From the NCBI GenBank assembly GCA_033344795.1, contig JAWPMS010000001.1:1922001-1986000 (forward strand): a stretch of 64,000 bases of DNA, given 5' to 3'. Origin of the DNA: SHLQ01 sp033344795 (GTDB lineage: Bacteria > Actinomycetota > Acidimicrobiia > Acidimicrobiales > SHLQ01). The notes under the pieces were generated by a model, which saw only the letters and a list, made by a program, of their open reading frames with translations, searched no databases and was not told where the DNA came from. Shown piece by piece: positions 16,753 to 25,665 of the stretch. The position numbers were made by a program, and so were the translations under genes. The first letter of the stretch is position 1. Each line of letters opens with the position of its first letter.

Positions 16753-18282
16753 TCAGTCGGACCGGTCGATTACGCGTTGTGCACTGGCGACGAGGTCGTT
16801 CTCCGCAGTCTGGAAAGCCGAGAGTTGTTCGTTGGACTCCTCGATCAATCCGTCGGCTTGGAGGCCGTATCGTTCTGACATTTCGGTCACGATCTCGGGT
16901 GCGGCTCCGCCCACGGCTGTTCGAGTCGCGACGATGTTTCGTGGATTGAGTACCTCGGCCAAAACGTCAGGATCGAGATCGAATCGTTGTCCACACAAGT
17001 CCTCTGCAACGTCGTCGAGGAGCGTCGCCGTGATGTCCACACCGCGGAGTCCCTGCTGGCTGGCGCTTCTGACCGTGTTGCCCACGACGTGATATGCAGT
17101 CCGATAGTCGATACCGGTTGTCAACATCACGTACTCAGCAAGATCGGTGGCTTGGCTGAAACCTCCCTCCAACTCTTCCCACATACGATCGGCGTTCACC
17201 GTCATCGTGCGAACAACTCCCGACATGAGAGCACTTATCTTCGATGACAGCTCCAGCGCTCGGGGAATTTCACCGTAGGCAAAGATCAGATTGTCGCTAC
17301 GAGCCGACGGACTCTTCACGACGGCCAAGAATCCGGTGAGTCGTCCGATGAGTACCCCTCCAGCTCCTCGGGCGATGGTCAGTGCGTACGGGTTGCGCTT
17401 CTGTGGCATGAGCACCGAGGACCGGGTGTACGGGCCGGCGAGGTCGATGTAGTCAAACTCCTGGCTCGCCCAGATCTCGAGGTCCTCGGCAAGCTTGGAC
17501 TGGTTGGAGATCAGGCTCGTGCTCGTCGCGAGCAGATCGATGAACGTATCGGTCTGCCACATGGCGTCTCGCGTGTGCTCGATCACATCTGCGAACCCGA
17601 GTGAAGACGCGATGTGTGACCTGTCGTTTTGAAGCCGGGTGCCGTTGACACAACCGGCGCCACCTGGACTCAAGTTGACTTCGCGCAGCGCAGCAGCGAG
17701 ACGCGCTCCGTCGCGCAAGGCCGGAGGAACGAAAGCGAGGAGATAGTGCCCGAACGTCGACGGTTGAGCTTGCTGCAGATAGGTCTGGTCAGGCATGAAC
17801 ACATCGCTGTGCGCCGAGGCAACGTCGGCTGCCGCACGGGCGAACCGGCCAGCGTCGCCAACCAGCGTTGCAGTCTGCTTCCGCAGAACGATCCGAAGGG
17901 CGACGCGCGCTGCTTCGCGTCGCGGGCGACCGGCGTGCAGCCAGCCGGCAATGTCGCCCAGGCGCTCCGCAAACAGGCGTTCCCGCGAGTTGTACGGTTC
18001 GCCGAAGTTGGGGTCATAGGGAAAGTCTTCCGCGGGCGTCGAATGTGCCACGAGCAGTTCGGTCAGGAGCCGGCGTGCCGCGTCATCAGGAATGATGTTC
18101 CTGCGATACAGGTCGAGGACATGCCCCAGGTCGGCGACATTCAGTCCGTCGTGCAGCAATGGTGCATCGGCGATCTCCCATGCGAACCCAGCGTCGATGA
18201 GCTCTTGAGCTGGACCATCGCTGGACGGTCCAGCGACGCGAGAAGTCAGTGAGTTCGGAGGGTCGGGTTGCGTGTTAGCCAT
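16753..18282 (-). CDS. Argininosuccinate-lyase-like enzyme (aspartase/fumarase superfamily)
   Basis: A 509-residue protein with the superfamily signature region SSVLMPQKRNPYALTIARGA, an ASL-like LSPGGAGCVNGTRL loop and a FMPDQTYLQQAQPSTFGHYLLAF block (normal ASLs have GYTHLQ-AQP-T). It should cleave a C-N bond, typically releasing fumarate. The gene is about 40-50 residues longer than arginine-pathway ASL and sits far from arginine genes, so the substrate is probably an N-substituted aspartate-like compound. The start overlaps the PLP-enzyme gene by 8 nt. Confidence 0.85.
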   Translation of the reverse strand: MANTQPDPPNSLTSRVAGPSSDGPAQELIDAGFAWEIADAPLLHDGLNVADLGHVLDLYRRNIIPDDAARRLLTELLVAHSTPAEDFPYDPNFGEPYNSRERLFAERLGDIAGWLHAGRPRREAARVALRIVLRKQTATLVGDAGRFARAAADVASAHSDVFMPDQTYLQQAQPSTFGHYLLAFVPPALRDGARLAAALREVNLSPGGAGCVNGTRLQNDRSHIASSLGFADVIEHTRDAMWQTDTFIDLLATSTSLISNQSKLAEDLEIWASQEFDYIDLAGPYTRSSVLMPQKRNPYALTIARGAGGVLIGRLTGFLAVVKSPSARSDNLIFAYGEIPRALELSSKISALMSGVVRTMTVNADRMWEELEGGFSQATDLAEYVMLTTGIDYRTAYHVVGNTVRSASQQGLRGVDITATLLDDVAEDLCGQRFDLDPDVLAEVLNPRNIVATRTAVGGAAPEIVTEMSERYGLQADGLIEESNEQLSAFQTAENDLVASAQRVIDRSD

Positions 18283-19300
18283 TGGATCGCTGTCCTTCAG
18301 ATCGGTCGGCGCGAGTGGGCGAGGGTGACGTGCCGCAGGTTCCCGAGAGTGCGCCGAGGGCACCGCCGGTGAACCAGTAGATGATCGTTCCTGACAGCTC
18401 ACGACCGTGTGCCGAGAGCCAGTGAAGCGGCTTTGTGTTGTACGTGTGGTCGATCAACAAGCCGGTGCGGTCCCGAACACGTTGACAAAACTCGTCTTCT
18501 GTAGCGGTGACAACTCCGAAGCCCTCACCACAACAGTCGACGAGCCGGACATTGACGGGTGCACCGTCGAGCGACTCGGAGCGACCGAGAGCTTTCGCGG
18601 TCTCGCGTACCTTCGAGTTGATCGCGGGAAGAAGGGCCTGAGCCGGGCGCGAGACCGACGCACCGATGACCGACCAGTTCGCCTCGAGTCGATCTCGTCC
18701 TGCCACCAGCCCAGCGAGACTGCCACCCGATCCGACCGGAAGTACGATTGTGATGTCCTGAAGTCGTGCGCGTTCGATCTGCTCCAACAGTTCGGCCGCG
18801 GCGGCGACGAAGCCGTACGCACCGACCGAGTTGGCGCCACCACGCGGCACCGCCATGGCGGTTCGACCGCCTTCCCTCAGGGTTTCGACAAGGTCGGCCG
18901 CGATGATCTCCATTGTGCTGCGATCGCTCGAGCCGGTGAACACAGGTTTCGTTCCCGCCTGAACTGCCGCGCACAAAGCGGGTGGGTACACCTCGGGTTC
19001 TGATCCGTACGCGACCTGATGAACGGCGATGCCCGACGCTCGCCCGGCAGCCGCCATGGTCGCAGCAAAGTTCGAAGTGGGCCCACCGGAGACGACGATG
19101 TCGGTGACCGAGTTCTCGAGTGCGTAGCCCACCACAAACTCGGTGGTGCGCACCTTGTTTCCGCCCCAGGCGAACCCGGTCAAGTCATCTCGTTTCACCC
19201 ACACCTCGCCCATCTCGAGCGCATCTGCCAGTGCGCTATTCCTCTGAAGCGGTGTCGGGAAGATGCCGAATTTCGCTCGGCGGGGAAGCCTCAGCGCCAT
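18275..19300 (-). CDS. PLP-dependent D-cysteine desulfhydrase/ACC deaminase-like enzyme
   Basis: A 341-residue fold-type II PLP enzyme. The PLP lysine is in FAWGGNKVRTTEF; LPVGSGGSLAGLVAG binds the phosphate. The family includes D-cysteine desulfhydrase, ACC deaminase and L-cysteate sulfo-lyase. The usual Gly-x-Gln-Ser-Asn-His loop reads SGGPTSNFAA, so the His is replaced by Phe, which suggests a changed substrate. It is coupled by overlaps to lyase genes on both sides. An alpha,beta-elimination giving ammonia and a keto acid is likely, but the substrate is unknown. Confidence 0.83.
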   Translation of the reverse strand: MALRLPRRAKFGIFPTPLQRNSALADALEMGEVWVKRDDLTGFAWGGNKVRTTEFVVGYALENSVTDIVVSGGPTSNFAATMAAAGRASGIAVHQVAYGSEPEVYPPALCAAVQAGTKPVFTGSSDRSTMEIIAADLVETLREGGRTAMAVPRGGANSVGAYGFVAAAAELLEQIERARLQDITIVLPVGSGGSLAGLVAGRDRLEANWSVIGASVSRPAQALLPAINSKVRETAKALGRSESLDGAPVNVRLVDCCGEGFGVVTATEDEFCQRVRDRTGLLIDHTYNTKPLHWLSAHGRELSGTIIYWFTGGALGALSGTCGTSPSPTRADRSEGQRSNG

Positions 19301-20640
19301 GAAGTGGACTCGTTTGCACGGCGGGCTGTGGCTGCAGCGACCGCTGCATCTGCCATCTGGGCACAACTACCGGTCTCGACGGTTGCCAGACCTTGTAGCT
19401 CGTCCAAGGTCGCAACCTCCGCCAAGGCTTCGGTTAGAGATCGGTCCGAGCTTCGCGCTGCTCGGTACGCCTCGTGAAGTGCCGCCTGAGCGGCGTGTTT
19501 TCCAAGGCGGGCAGTGAGACGCATGAGCAGTTGCTCCGACTGCACCGACCCAACGGCGTGCACATTTGCGAGCATGACCTCTGAGGAAATGCTCAGCCCA
19601 TCGATGAGTTCTCGACCGAGCGCGGTGGCTGCGGTCGCGTGGTGGCACAGGGTTGGAAAGGTCACCCATTCCGCCTTCCAACCGCGGGCGTCGCGCTCGT
19701 GTTCTTGCACCATCGTTTCGGAGAGTGAAGATGCGTTGGTTCGAACGAGGCGAGCCAGCGCCACCACCTGCTCGCTGCGTTCGGGGTTTCGCTTGTGGGG
19801 CATGGTGATGCTGCCCACGGTCGTTGCCGTGGTGGCCTCGATCACCTCGCCGATCTCGGCCCGCTGCAGGGTGAATACTTCGTTGGCAATTCGCGCGAGC
19901 GCGGCCGTGGCCAACGTCAGGACGCCGCCGAATTCGGCCAATCGATCCCGGGCGGTGAGCCACGAGATCCCCGGATCGGAGAGGTTCAGCTCGAATGCGA
20001 AGGCCTTCCGGAGCGGCATGGCGTTTTCACCAAAGAATGCGAGCGAGCCGACGGCGCCTCCGAGCTGAACAGCAAGGCATCGAGTCTTCACCTCGCCAAG
20101 CCGATCGAGGCTGCGTCCGACCTCGTCGAGCCAGCTGGCTGCCTTGAAGCCGAAGGTGATCGGCGCTCCCGGTTGGCCGTGTGTCCGCCCAATCATCGGT
20201 GTGGCGCGGTGTGTTCCTGCAAGGCCGATCAACGAGGTTTCGATCGAATGAAGGCCTGACCAGATGAACTGTCCGATCTCTGCCATCTCGAGTGCAGCTG
20301 CGGTGTCGGTGATGTCCTGGACCGTGGCGCCGACGTACACGTCCTCTCGCGCTGTTTCGGGCAACAATCGCTGGAGTTCCCGGATCAGTCCAAGGGTGGA
20401 GTGTGCCGTCTCGCGTGTGCCTTCGGCGACGCGAGCGATGTCGATGTCCTGTGCTCGAAGTTGCGTGATGGCTGTCGCCGATGTCGAAGGAATGATTCCG
20501 AGCCCCGCCTGCGCTCTCGCGAGCGCGGCGATCACGTCGAGCCACCGGGCCAGTCTGGAGCGCTCGGCGAAGAGCGATCGCGAGAACTCGGTCGACCAGT
20601 GATCGCCGAACACTGATGAGTCGATCAAGTGGGCGTCCAC
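19291..20640 (-). CDS. Adenylosuccinate-lyase/carboxymuconate-cycloisomerase-like enzyme
   Basis: A 449-residue second aspartase/fumarase superfamily member. The signature GSITMPHKRNPERSEQVV is intact, as are THGQPGAPITFGFK (the TxxQxAxP block) and VQDITDTA. It has the shorter C-terminal domain of the CMLE/adenylosuccinate-lyase-like branch. Two different lyases in one operon, together with a PLP lyase, point to stepwise breakdown (or building) of an N-linked dicarboxylate. GTG start; its first 16 bases overlap the end of the unknown gene upstream. Confidence 0.85.
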   Translation of the reverse strand: MDAHLIDSSVFGDHWSTEFSRSLFAERSRLARWLDVIAALARAQAGLGIIPSTSATAITQLRAQDIDIARVAEGTRETAHSTLGLIRELQRLLPETAREDVYVGATVQDITDTAAALEMAEIGQFIWSGLHSIETSLIGLAGTHRATPMIGRTHGQPGAPITFGFKAASWLDEVGRSLDRLGEVKTRCLAVQLGGAVGSLAFFGENAMPLRKAFAFELNLSDPGISWLTARDRLAEFGGVLTLATAALARIANEVFTLQRAEIGEVIEATTATTVGSITMPHKRNPERSEQVVALARLVRTNASSLSETMVQEHERDARGWKAEWVTFPTLCHHATAATALGRELIDGLSISSEVMLANVHAVGSVQSEQLLMRLTARLGKHAAQAALHEAYRAARSSDRSLTEALAEVATLDELQGLATVETGSCAQMADAAVAAATARRANESTSWR

Positions 20641-21542
20641 GTGAAACCTTCCGTCTCGATCATCATCTCAATCGCCGTTCGAACTTCGCGCAGCGATGAT
20701 CCCCACGGAACGAGAACCGTCCGATCCCTTTTCTCGAGACCTTGCTGCAAGAGGCAACAACGAGTGAGCAGAGGCAGCGATGATGTTCGATCAGCCGCGA
20801 TGAACTGTCGCGGGCAGGTGTCCACTCGAGTGGGGCGATCACCGTAGAACGCCTCGTGGATCTCGGCCGACCGCTGACAGCCGAGCAACGTCCAAGCCTG
20901 CCTTGCTGGACGCTGATCCAGGTACGCCACGTCAGCGTTGGGCAGCTCGACGCCGCTGGTCTTGCAAGGCATCAGAACAGAGGTCGAGTCCGAAGAGTCG
21001 CTCCTGCTCAACATGTCAAGGCTGTTGCGTTCGTCCACTCGTAGCCCAACGGGCGGAAGGTCTTCGGCGATATCGAGAATCCGCTGTGCTTGGTCGGCGA
21101 GCTTGGAAGGTGCCGGCGGCACGATGTCGAGTACGCCGATCCAGAGTGGATTCGGGTTCAGGAGAAAACTGACGTGTGAGTATCTGCCCTCGACGACGAG
21201 ACATCTTGCTTCATCGTGTTGGGCTGCCACCTCAGCAAACTGTGAGGCGATGCCAACGTCGATCCGGTCATTCTCGACCCAGACGCATTCCGAAGCGCTG
21301 GCGAGCACCCGAATTGCGGTGATCGGCGAGAAGAGAGCCTCAGTTTCTTCCGTGGTGACCTCGGCGAGCGCGGTCTCTCCAGCCACGCGCAGCACGAGAA
21401 ATCGTGTTCGCATGTACGCGTCTCGGCCCACGAAGTGTCGTTCGATCTCTGCTGGATCGAGGCTTGGCGAGGCGTGGCTGACTGCAACCTGTCGATACTT
21501 CGATGGGAAGATGTTCTGCGCTGTCGGGTCGAGGTCGAACAT
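20625..21542 (-). CDS. Unknown protein of the lyase operon
   Basis: A 305-residue soluble-looking protein that I do not recognise. It begins MFDLDPTAQNIFPSKYRQV, has a FVGRDAYMRTRFLVLRV stretch, and shows several Cys in the C-terminal half (MPCKTSG, LLGCQRS, DTCPRQF, TRCCLLQQG) that might hold a metal. No signal peptide or transmembrane helix. The start overlaps the ComA-like stop (ATGA) and the stop overlaps the lyase start, so it is an integral part of this operon and likely an enzyme subunit or a new enzyme. Confidence 0.75.
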   Translation of the reverse strand: MFDLDPTAQNIFPSKYRQVAVSHASPSLDPAEIERHFVGRDAYMRTRFLVLRVAGETALAEVTTEETEALFSPITAIRVLASASECVWVENDRIDVGIASQFAEVAAQHDEARCLVVEGRYSHVSFLLNPNPLWIGVLDIVPPAPSKLADQAQRILDIAEDLPPVGLRVDERNSLDMLSRSDSSDSTSVLMPCKTSGVELPNADVAYLDQRPARQAWTLLGCQRSAEIHEAFYGDRPTRVDTCPRQFIAADRTSSLPLLTRCCLLQQGLEKRDRTVLVPWGSSLREVRTAIEMMIETEGFTWTPT

Positions 21543-22339
21543 CACGCCCGCGCAGCAGGACAGGCCGAATCGGCAATCCCGATCGTGTCCGCGCGCAGGC
21601 CGAGGCGCAACGATTCGACGCTCATGACCTCGGAGAGAACAATGTTCCCGACGCTCACATTCGGTCCGATGTGGCGCATCAGCCAGGCTTGCTGACTTCG
21701 AAGCGGCGCCTCGTAGATGATCTTTTCCCGATCTGGGAGTGCCTCGATGGATGTGACGATGTCTTCGCGGACTTGGCCGTCTCTCTCGTAGATGCCGACG
21801 GTGCCAGATTCTCGGCCCTCGGTGACCACGAATGCGGCGCCAGCATCGAGATCGGCCTCGATCTCGCCGATCCACTGAGAAGGTGAGGCATAGTTCGCCG
21901 GATCTTTGCTCCCGACTTCGGCGAGGACCTCGAAACCTCGCCGAGCCGCCTCGGCGATGAGCGAACGTTTGGCGCCGGATGCCATCGTGGTCGCGCCGTT
22001 GCTGACCTCAAGCGTTGTGAACCCGACCGCAGATGCCCAGTCGAAGAACTCTGCCGAGCGTTGCTGCTGCCAGGCGATCTCCAGCAGTGTGCCGCCAGTG
22101 CACGCCCGAATGTCGTGACTCCGGAGCTCGAGAATCTTGCCAGTGACCTCTGGATCGAGATAAGCAGTGCCCCAGCCAAACTTCCAAATATCGATGAATC
22201 CAGCGACGGAGAGCATGTACGAACGGAGTTGCTCGAGTGGCATACCCTTGTCGAGTACGTGGGTCAGACCCGAGGAGCGGGGCTTCGGCGCGCGAGCAGG
22301 AGTTGCCAAGAAATCTGCCTGCTCGGGTTTTGTCACCAC
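21542..22339 (-). CDS. Phosphosulfolactate synthase (ComA)-like protein
   Basis: A 265-residue TIM-barrel protein with the ComA pattern: GLTHVLDKGMPLEQLRSYM, DIWKFGWGTAYL, GGTLLEIAWQQ, GFTTLEVSNG and a late KIIYEAPLRSQQAWLMRHIGPNVSVGNI. ComA adds sulfite to phosphoenolpyruvate in coenzyme M synthesis; outside methanogens the family has uncertain roles. Neighbouring lyases and a cysteate-lyase-like PLP enzyme raise the possibility of C3-sulfonate or similar chemistry. Double GTG start. First gene of the five-gene operon; divergent from the giant regulator at 22471. Confidence 0.82.
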   Translation of the reverse strand: MVTKPEQADFLATPARAPKPRSSGLTHVLDKGMPLEQLRSYMLSVAGFIDIWKFGWGTAYLDPEVTGKILELRSHDIRACTGGTLLEIAWQQQRSAEFFDWASAVGFTTLEVSNGATTMASGAKRSLIAEAARRGFEVLAEVGSKDPANYASPSQWIGEIEADLDAGAAFVVTEGRESGTVGIYERDGQVREDIVTSIEALPDREKIIYEAPLRSQQAWLMRHIGPNVSVGNIVLSEVMSVESLRLGLRADTIGIADSACPAARA

Positions 22340-22385
22340 GGTTTCATCCCTGTGTTTTGACTGGGTCTTCGACGCGAGTCGGTGA

Positions 22386-22416
22386 AACTACTATAGGCGA
22401 GGGAGCATATCGTATC
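22386..22416. promoter_or_regulatory. Divergent promoter with CTACTATA and TATCGTAT elements
   Basis: On the minus strand TATAGT (22395-22390) is a good -10 element 51 nt before the ComA-like start. TATCGTAT follows at 22408. The same core appears at 27908, 30677 and 31383. Confidence 0.5.
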
Positions 22417-22470
22417 CGACACGTTTGGAAGTCAGCGAGGTCCGATTCGGGCGTCGACGGAAGGGGGTAG

Positions 22471-25400
22471 ATGGTCAAGCATGAACAGCGAAAGAGCGCT
22501 GGAGTTTTGCACCTGCTTGGATCCTTCGCCGTTGTCGACGAGACCGGCCGGCCGATTGGCGACGTGCCAGCGGGTCGCGCCTCGCTGGCGTTGCAGCGCA
22601 TCGCAGCTGCCGGCGGTGGTGCGGTAGACCTCAGCACGATTGTCGATGCGTTGTGGCCAACCGATGCCCCTGCGACAGCAGAGCGAACAGTCGCGTCGCT
22701 CGTGAGTCGACTGCGCTCATCTCTTGGATCCGATGTGGTGCTCGGAAACGTCTCGCTTGGTTATCGACTCGGGTCGACATCGGGTTGGACGACCGACATC
22801 ATGCAGGTGGAGCGACTGGTGAACGAAGCCAACACGCGCACGCGAAGCGCCCCGGCTCTGGCAGCGAGCGCATCACGTCGAGGTCTCGAGATGCTCGAAC
22901 GCGGTCGACCACTCGCCGGAATGGCGCTGGGCGACGATGGCTGGGTTGATGATCTCAGCCGCCACATCGACGGGCTCGGGCGTCGCCTACGTCGATCACT
23001 CTGGGCCGCGGATATCGAGCTCGGGCGATGGCTGGAACTGATCGATCAGGCAGAACTCGCGCTCGAAATCGAGCCTCACGATGAAGAAGCCGCACGTGCG
23101 CTGATGACCGCTCACTGGAACAACGGGGACCGGGGATCCGCACTTCGATCGCACGACGCTCTTCGCGCGTCGCTACTCGACCAGCTCGGAGTTGAGCCGA
23201 GCAACGAGACCGAGGAGTTGTACAGCGCGATCTTGCGTGATGACCACACCGTTGAGGCGCTTCAAATCGATGGCGTTGCGATTCCCACGGCCATCCGATT
23301 GGCCGGTCGCGATGACGAATTGCGCAAGCTCGTCGCCGCTTGGGGTGCCGCCGCTTCAGGATCGGTCGTCTCGGTCGTGGTCCGCGGTCCGATCGGCTCG
23401 GGTCGGACTCGCCTCACCGAGGCCTTGGCCGCGGCAGCAGAACGAACGGGAGGCATCGTGCTGCAAGCTGACAGCGCCGAAGGTGAGCGCTCGTTGTTCT
23501 TGCATCCGATCCTCACCATGCTCACGCGCGTTCTTCTGTCGACCCCGCCGGAGGACGTACCAGCGCTTCTCGGTCCCTGGCTTGGGACCGCTGCCGAGCT
23601 CATCCCCGAGCTTCGTGAAGTCATCGAGATCGCTCCATATCAGCGTGCCTCCGCAGACCTCGAACATCGACGCGCACTGCAAACGGTGGCACATGTCGTT
23701 CAGCAGCTCGCGGAGAGGCGACCGCTGCTCATGATCTTCGATGATCTGCAGCACGCAGGTTCTTCGACCGTCGATGCGTTGCACTGGCTGCAGCACGAGC
23801 TCGAGAACGTGCCGCTCTTGATCCTGGCGACCATCCACGCGGATCATCGTGATGATGGTCTCGCGGCGCTCGAGGCGCGCTCACGCGTCATCGATCTGGG
23901 CCCAATTAGTCGTGAGAGTGTGGTAGCGCTCGCCCAATCGGAGGGCCTGAGTGATGATGCCGAGTTCGTTTGGGATCTCACTGAGGGGCACCTGCTGTTT
24001 GTCGTTGAGGTACTGCACGCCCTGAAGCGTGGGGTGTCGCGCGCCTCTTTGCCCGACTCGTTGCGATCGGTCGTTCTCGACTCGGCACGCCAGGCGGGCC
24101 CAGCGGTGGAGAAGTTGCTGCAGGTTGCGTCCTTCATCGGCATGAGCTTCGATCTTCGAACGCTCACTCACGTGGTCGATCGACCTGAAGCTGAGCTGCT
24201 CGAGCCTCTGGAATCCGCCGTCGCTGCAAGCTTGCTGCAGGCGCGAGAGGATGACTTCGTCTTCAGCAATCGAGTGATTCGCGATGTGTTGTACGAGGCG
24301 ACGATCGGTCCGGTCCGACAAAACCGGCATCGCAGATTGGTGGAGGTCTTTGCCGATCGTCCAGAGAGTCGCGCATGGCATGAGGGCCGGGCGGGCGCAT
24401 TGGATGCCGCGGCGGCTTCATGGCTCGAGGCCGCTCGAATGGCTCAGCGCGCGTTCTCGAATGCAGACGCCGATCGGCTCTTCACCGAGGCGATCTCTGC
24501 GGCGAAGACCGCTGGCGCTGTCGATGTCGAAGGGGCGGCCTTGATCGGTCGAGGAATCGTGCGTGAAGAGCTTGGCCGCTATGACGAGGCGACCCAAGAC
24601 CACCTCGAAGCCGAAAGACTTGGGCTGAGTACGGGTGACACCCGCCTGCAGGTGCAGGCCGTCGAACGACAGGGATGGACCGCCTACTACGAACGCGATG
24701 TATCCATCGCCATTGCGCGCGCTGAACAGGCCACGTCGATGCCGGGCGTGCATCCGAGCGCCTGGGTACTCCTTGGGCGTATTCGTCATTGGGGTGGGGA
24801 ATTCGACAACGCGTCCGCCGCCTACAAACGGGCATTGGCTGAGCTCGGGGCAGAGGACTTCAATGTCCGTGCATCGGCACTCAGCTGTCTTGGGGCACTG
24901 CTTGCTCACAGCGACCACTACTCGGAAGCGATCGAGACGCTTGATGAGAGTGTTGCGTTGTGCCATGAGATCGGCGCATTTCGACCTCTTCTGCGCTCAC
25001 TGTTCTTCCAGGGTCTCGCGCGGGCCAATGCAGGTGACCTTTCGGGTGCGCTCACAGCGCTGGAAACGAAGAAGACGCTCCTGCACCGCAACGACGTTCC
25101 GTTCTATCGCGCGAGAACCAACACATGCCTGGCGTGGGTTTGGCGAGAGCTGGGAGATCTCGACCGCGCAAAGGCACTTTCTGAGCAGGCACTCGACGAG
25201 TCGCGAGAGGTTGACGAAGGGGAGCTACAGATCGAACAGGAGCTTCATGCTCTCTGCTCACTCGCCGAGTGTCGGATGATGGAGGGGAATCCTGATGGGG
25301 CCGTCGAGCTTCTCGAAGATGCTCGTCTGCTGCTCGCGGGCTGGTTGCCGTTCCATTGGCGTGCCGAGATGCGGGTCGACGAGCTGGCGAGTCGCGTGGG

Positions 25401-25665
25401 TGCGGAATCTGCCGAGCGGTTGTTGGTCAACGCTCGTGACCGGGGATCCGCCAAGTACCAGGCGCTCGCCCTGCATCTACTTGGCAAGCGAGATGAGGCT
25501 GGCGCGATCGCTGCGACGACCGGATCCGTCCTACTCCTCGCTGAGGTCGCTCCCAACGAGCAGGCGATAGCGGCGAGGGATCATTTGGTCGCTCGCCTCC
25601 CGCGTCAGCTGCGCGCGGGTTTCACATCGAGTGGGAGGCTTGCACGAAGTTCCTTCTCACGCTGA
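22471..25665 (+). CDS. Large BTAD-ATPase-TPR transcriptional regulator
   Basis: A 1064-residue regulator. Residues about 12-100 form an OmpR-like winged helix, 108-255 a bacterial transcriptional activation domain, 278-560 a STAND/AAA-type ATPase and the rest TPR-like helices (GRYDEATQDHLEAERLG, ALAELGAEDFNVRASALSCLGALLAHSDHYSEAIETL). The P-loop reads GPIGSGRT (306-313), with Arg in place of the usual Lys, so ATP hydrolysis may be altered; Walker B is LLMIFDD. SARP/AfsR-like regulators often control specialised gene clusters. Divergent from the ComA-like operon, and probably its regulator. Its end overlaps the convergent DUF2877 gene by 61 nt. Confidence 0.88.
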   Translation: MVKHEQRKSAGVLHLLGSFAVVDETGRPIGDVPAGRASLALQRIAAAGGGAVDLSTIVDALWPTDAPATAERTVASLVSRLRSSLGSDVVLGNVSLGYRLGSTSGWTTDIMQVERLVNEANTRTRSAPALAASASRRGLEMLERGRPLAGMALGDDGWVDDLSRHIDGLGRRLRRSLWAADIELGRWLELIDQAELALEIEPHDEEAARALMTAHWNNGDRGSALRSHDALRASLLDQLGVEPSNETEELYSAILRDDHTVEALQIDGVAIPTAIRLAGRDDELRKLVAAWGAAASGSVVSVVVRGPIGSGRTRLTEALAAAAERTGGIVLQADSAEGERSLFLHPILTMLTRVLLSTPPEDVPALLGPWLGTAAELIPELREVIEIAPYQRASADLEHRRALQTVAHVVQQLAERRPLLMIFDDLQHAGSSTVDALHWLQHELENVPLLILATIHADHRDDGLAALEARSRVIDLGPISRESVVALAQSEGLSDDAEFVWDLTEGHLLFVVEVLHALKRGVSRASLPDSLRSVVLDSARQAGPAVEKLLQVASFIGMSFDLRTLTHVVDRPEAELLEPLESAVAASLLQAREDDFVFSNRVIRDVLYEATIGPVRQNRHRRLVEVFADRPESRAWHEGRAGALDAAAASWLEAARMAQRAFSNADADRLFTEAISAAKTAGAVDVEGAALIGRGIVREELGRYDEATQDHLEAERLGLSTGDTRLQVQAVERQGWTAYYERDVSIAIARAEQATSMPGVHPSAWVLLGRIRHWGGEFDNASAAYKRALAELGAEDFNVRASALSCLGALLAHSDHYSEAIETLDESVALCHEIGAFRPLLRSLFFQGLARANAGDLSGALTALETKKTLLHRNDVPFYRARTNTCLAWVWRELGDLDRAKALSEQALDESREVDEGELQIEQELHALCSLAECRMMEGNPDGAVELLEDARLLLAGWLPFHWRAEMRVDELASRVGAESAERLLVNARDRGSAKYQALALHLLGKRDEAGAIAATTGSVLLLAEVAPNEQAIAARDHLVARLPRQLRAGFTSSGRLARSSFSR

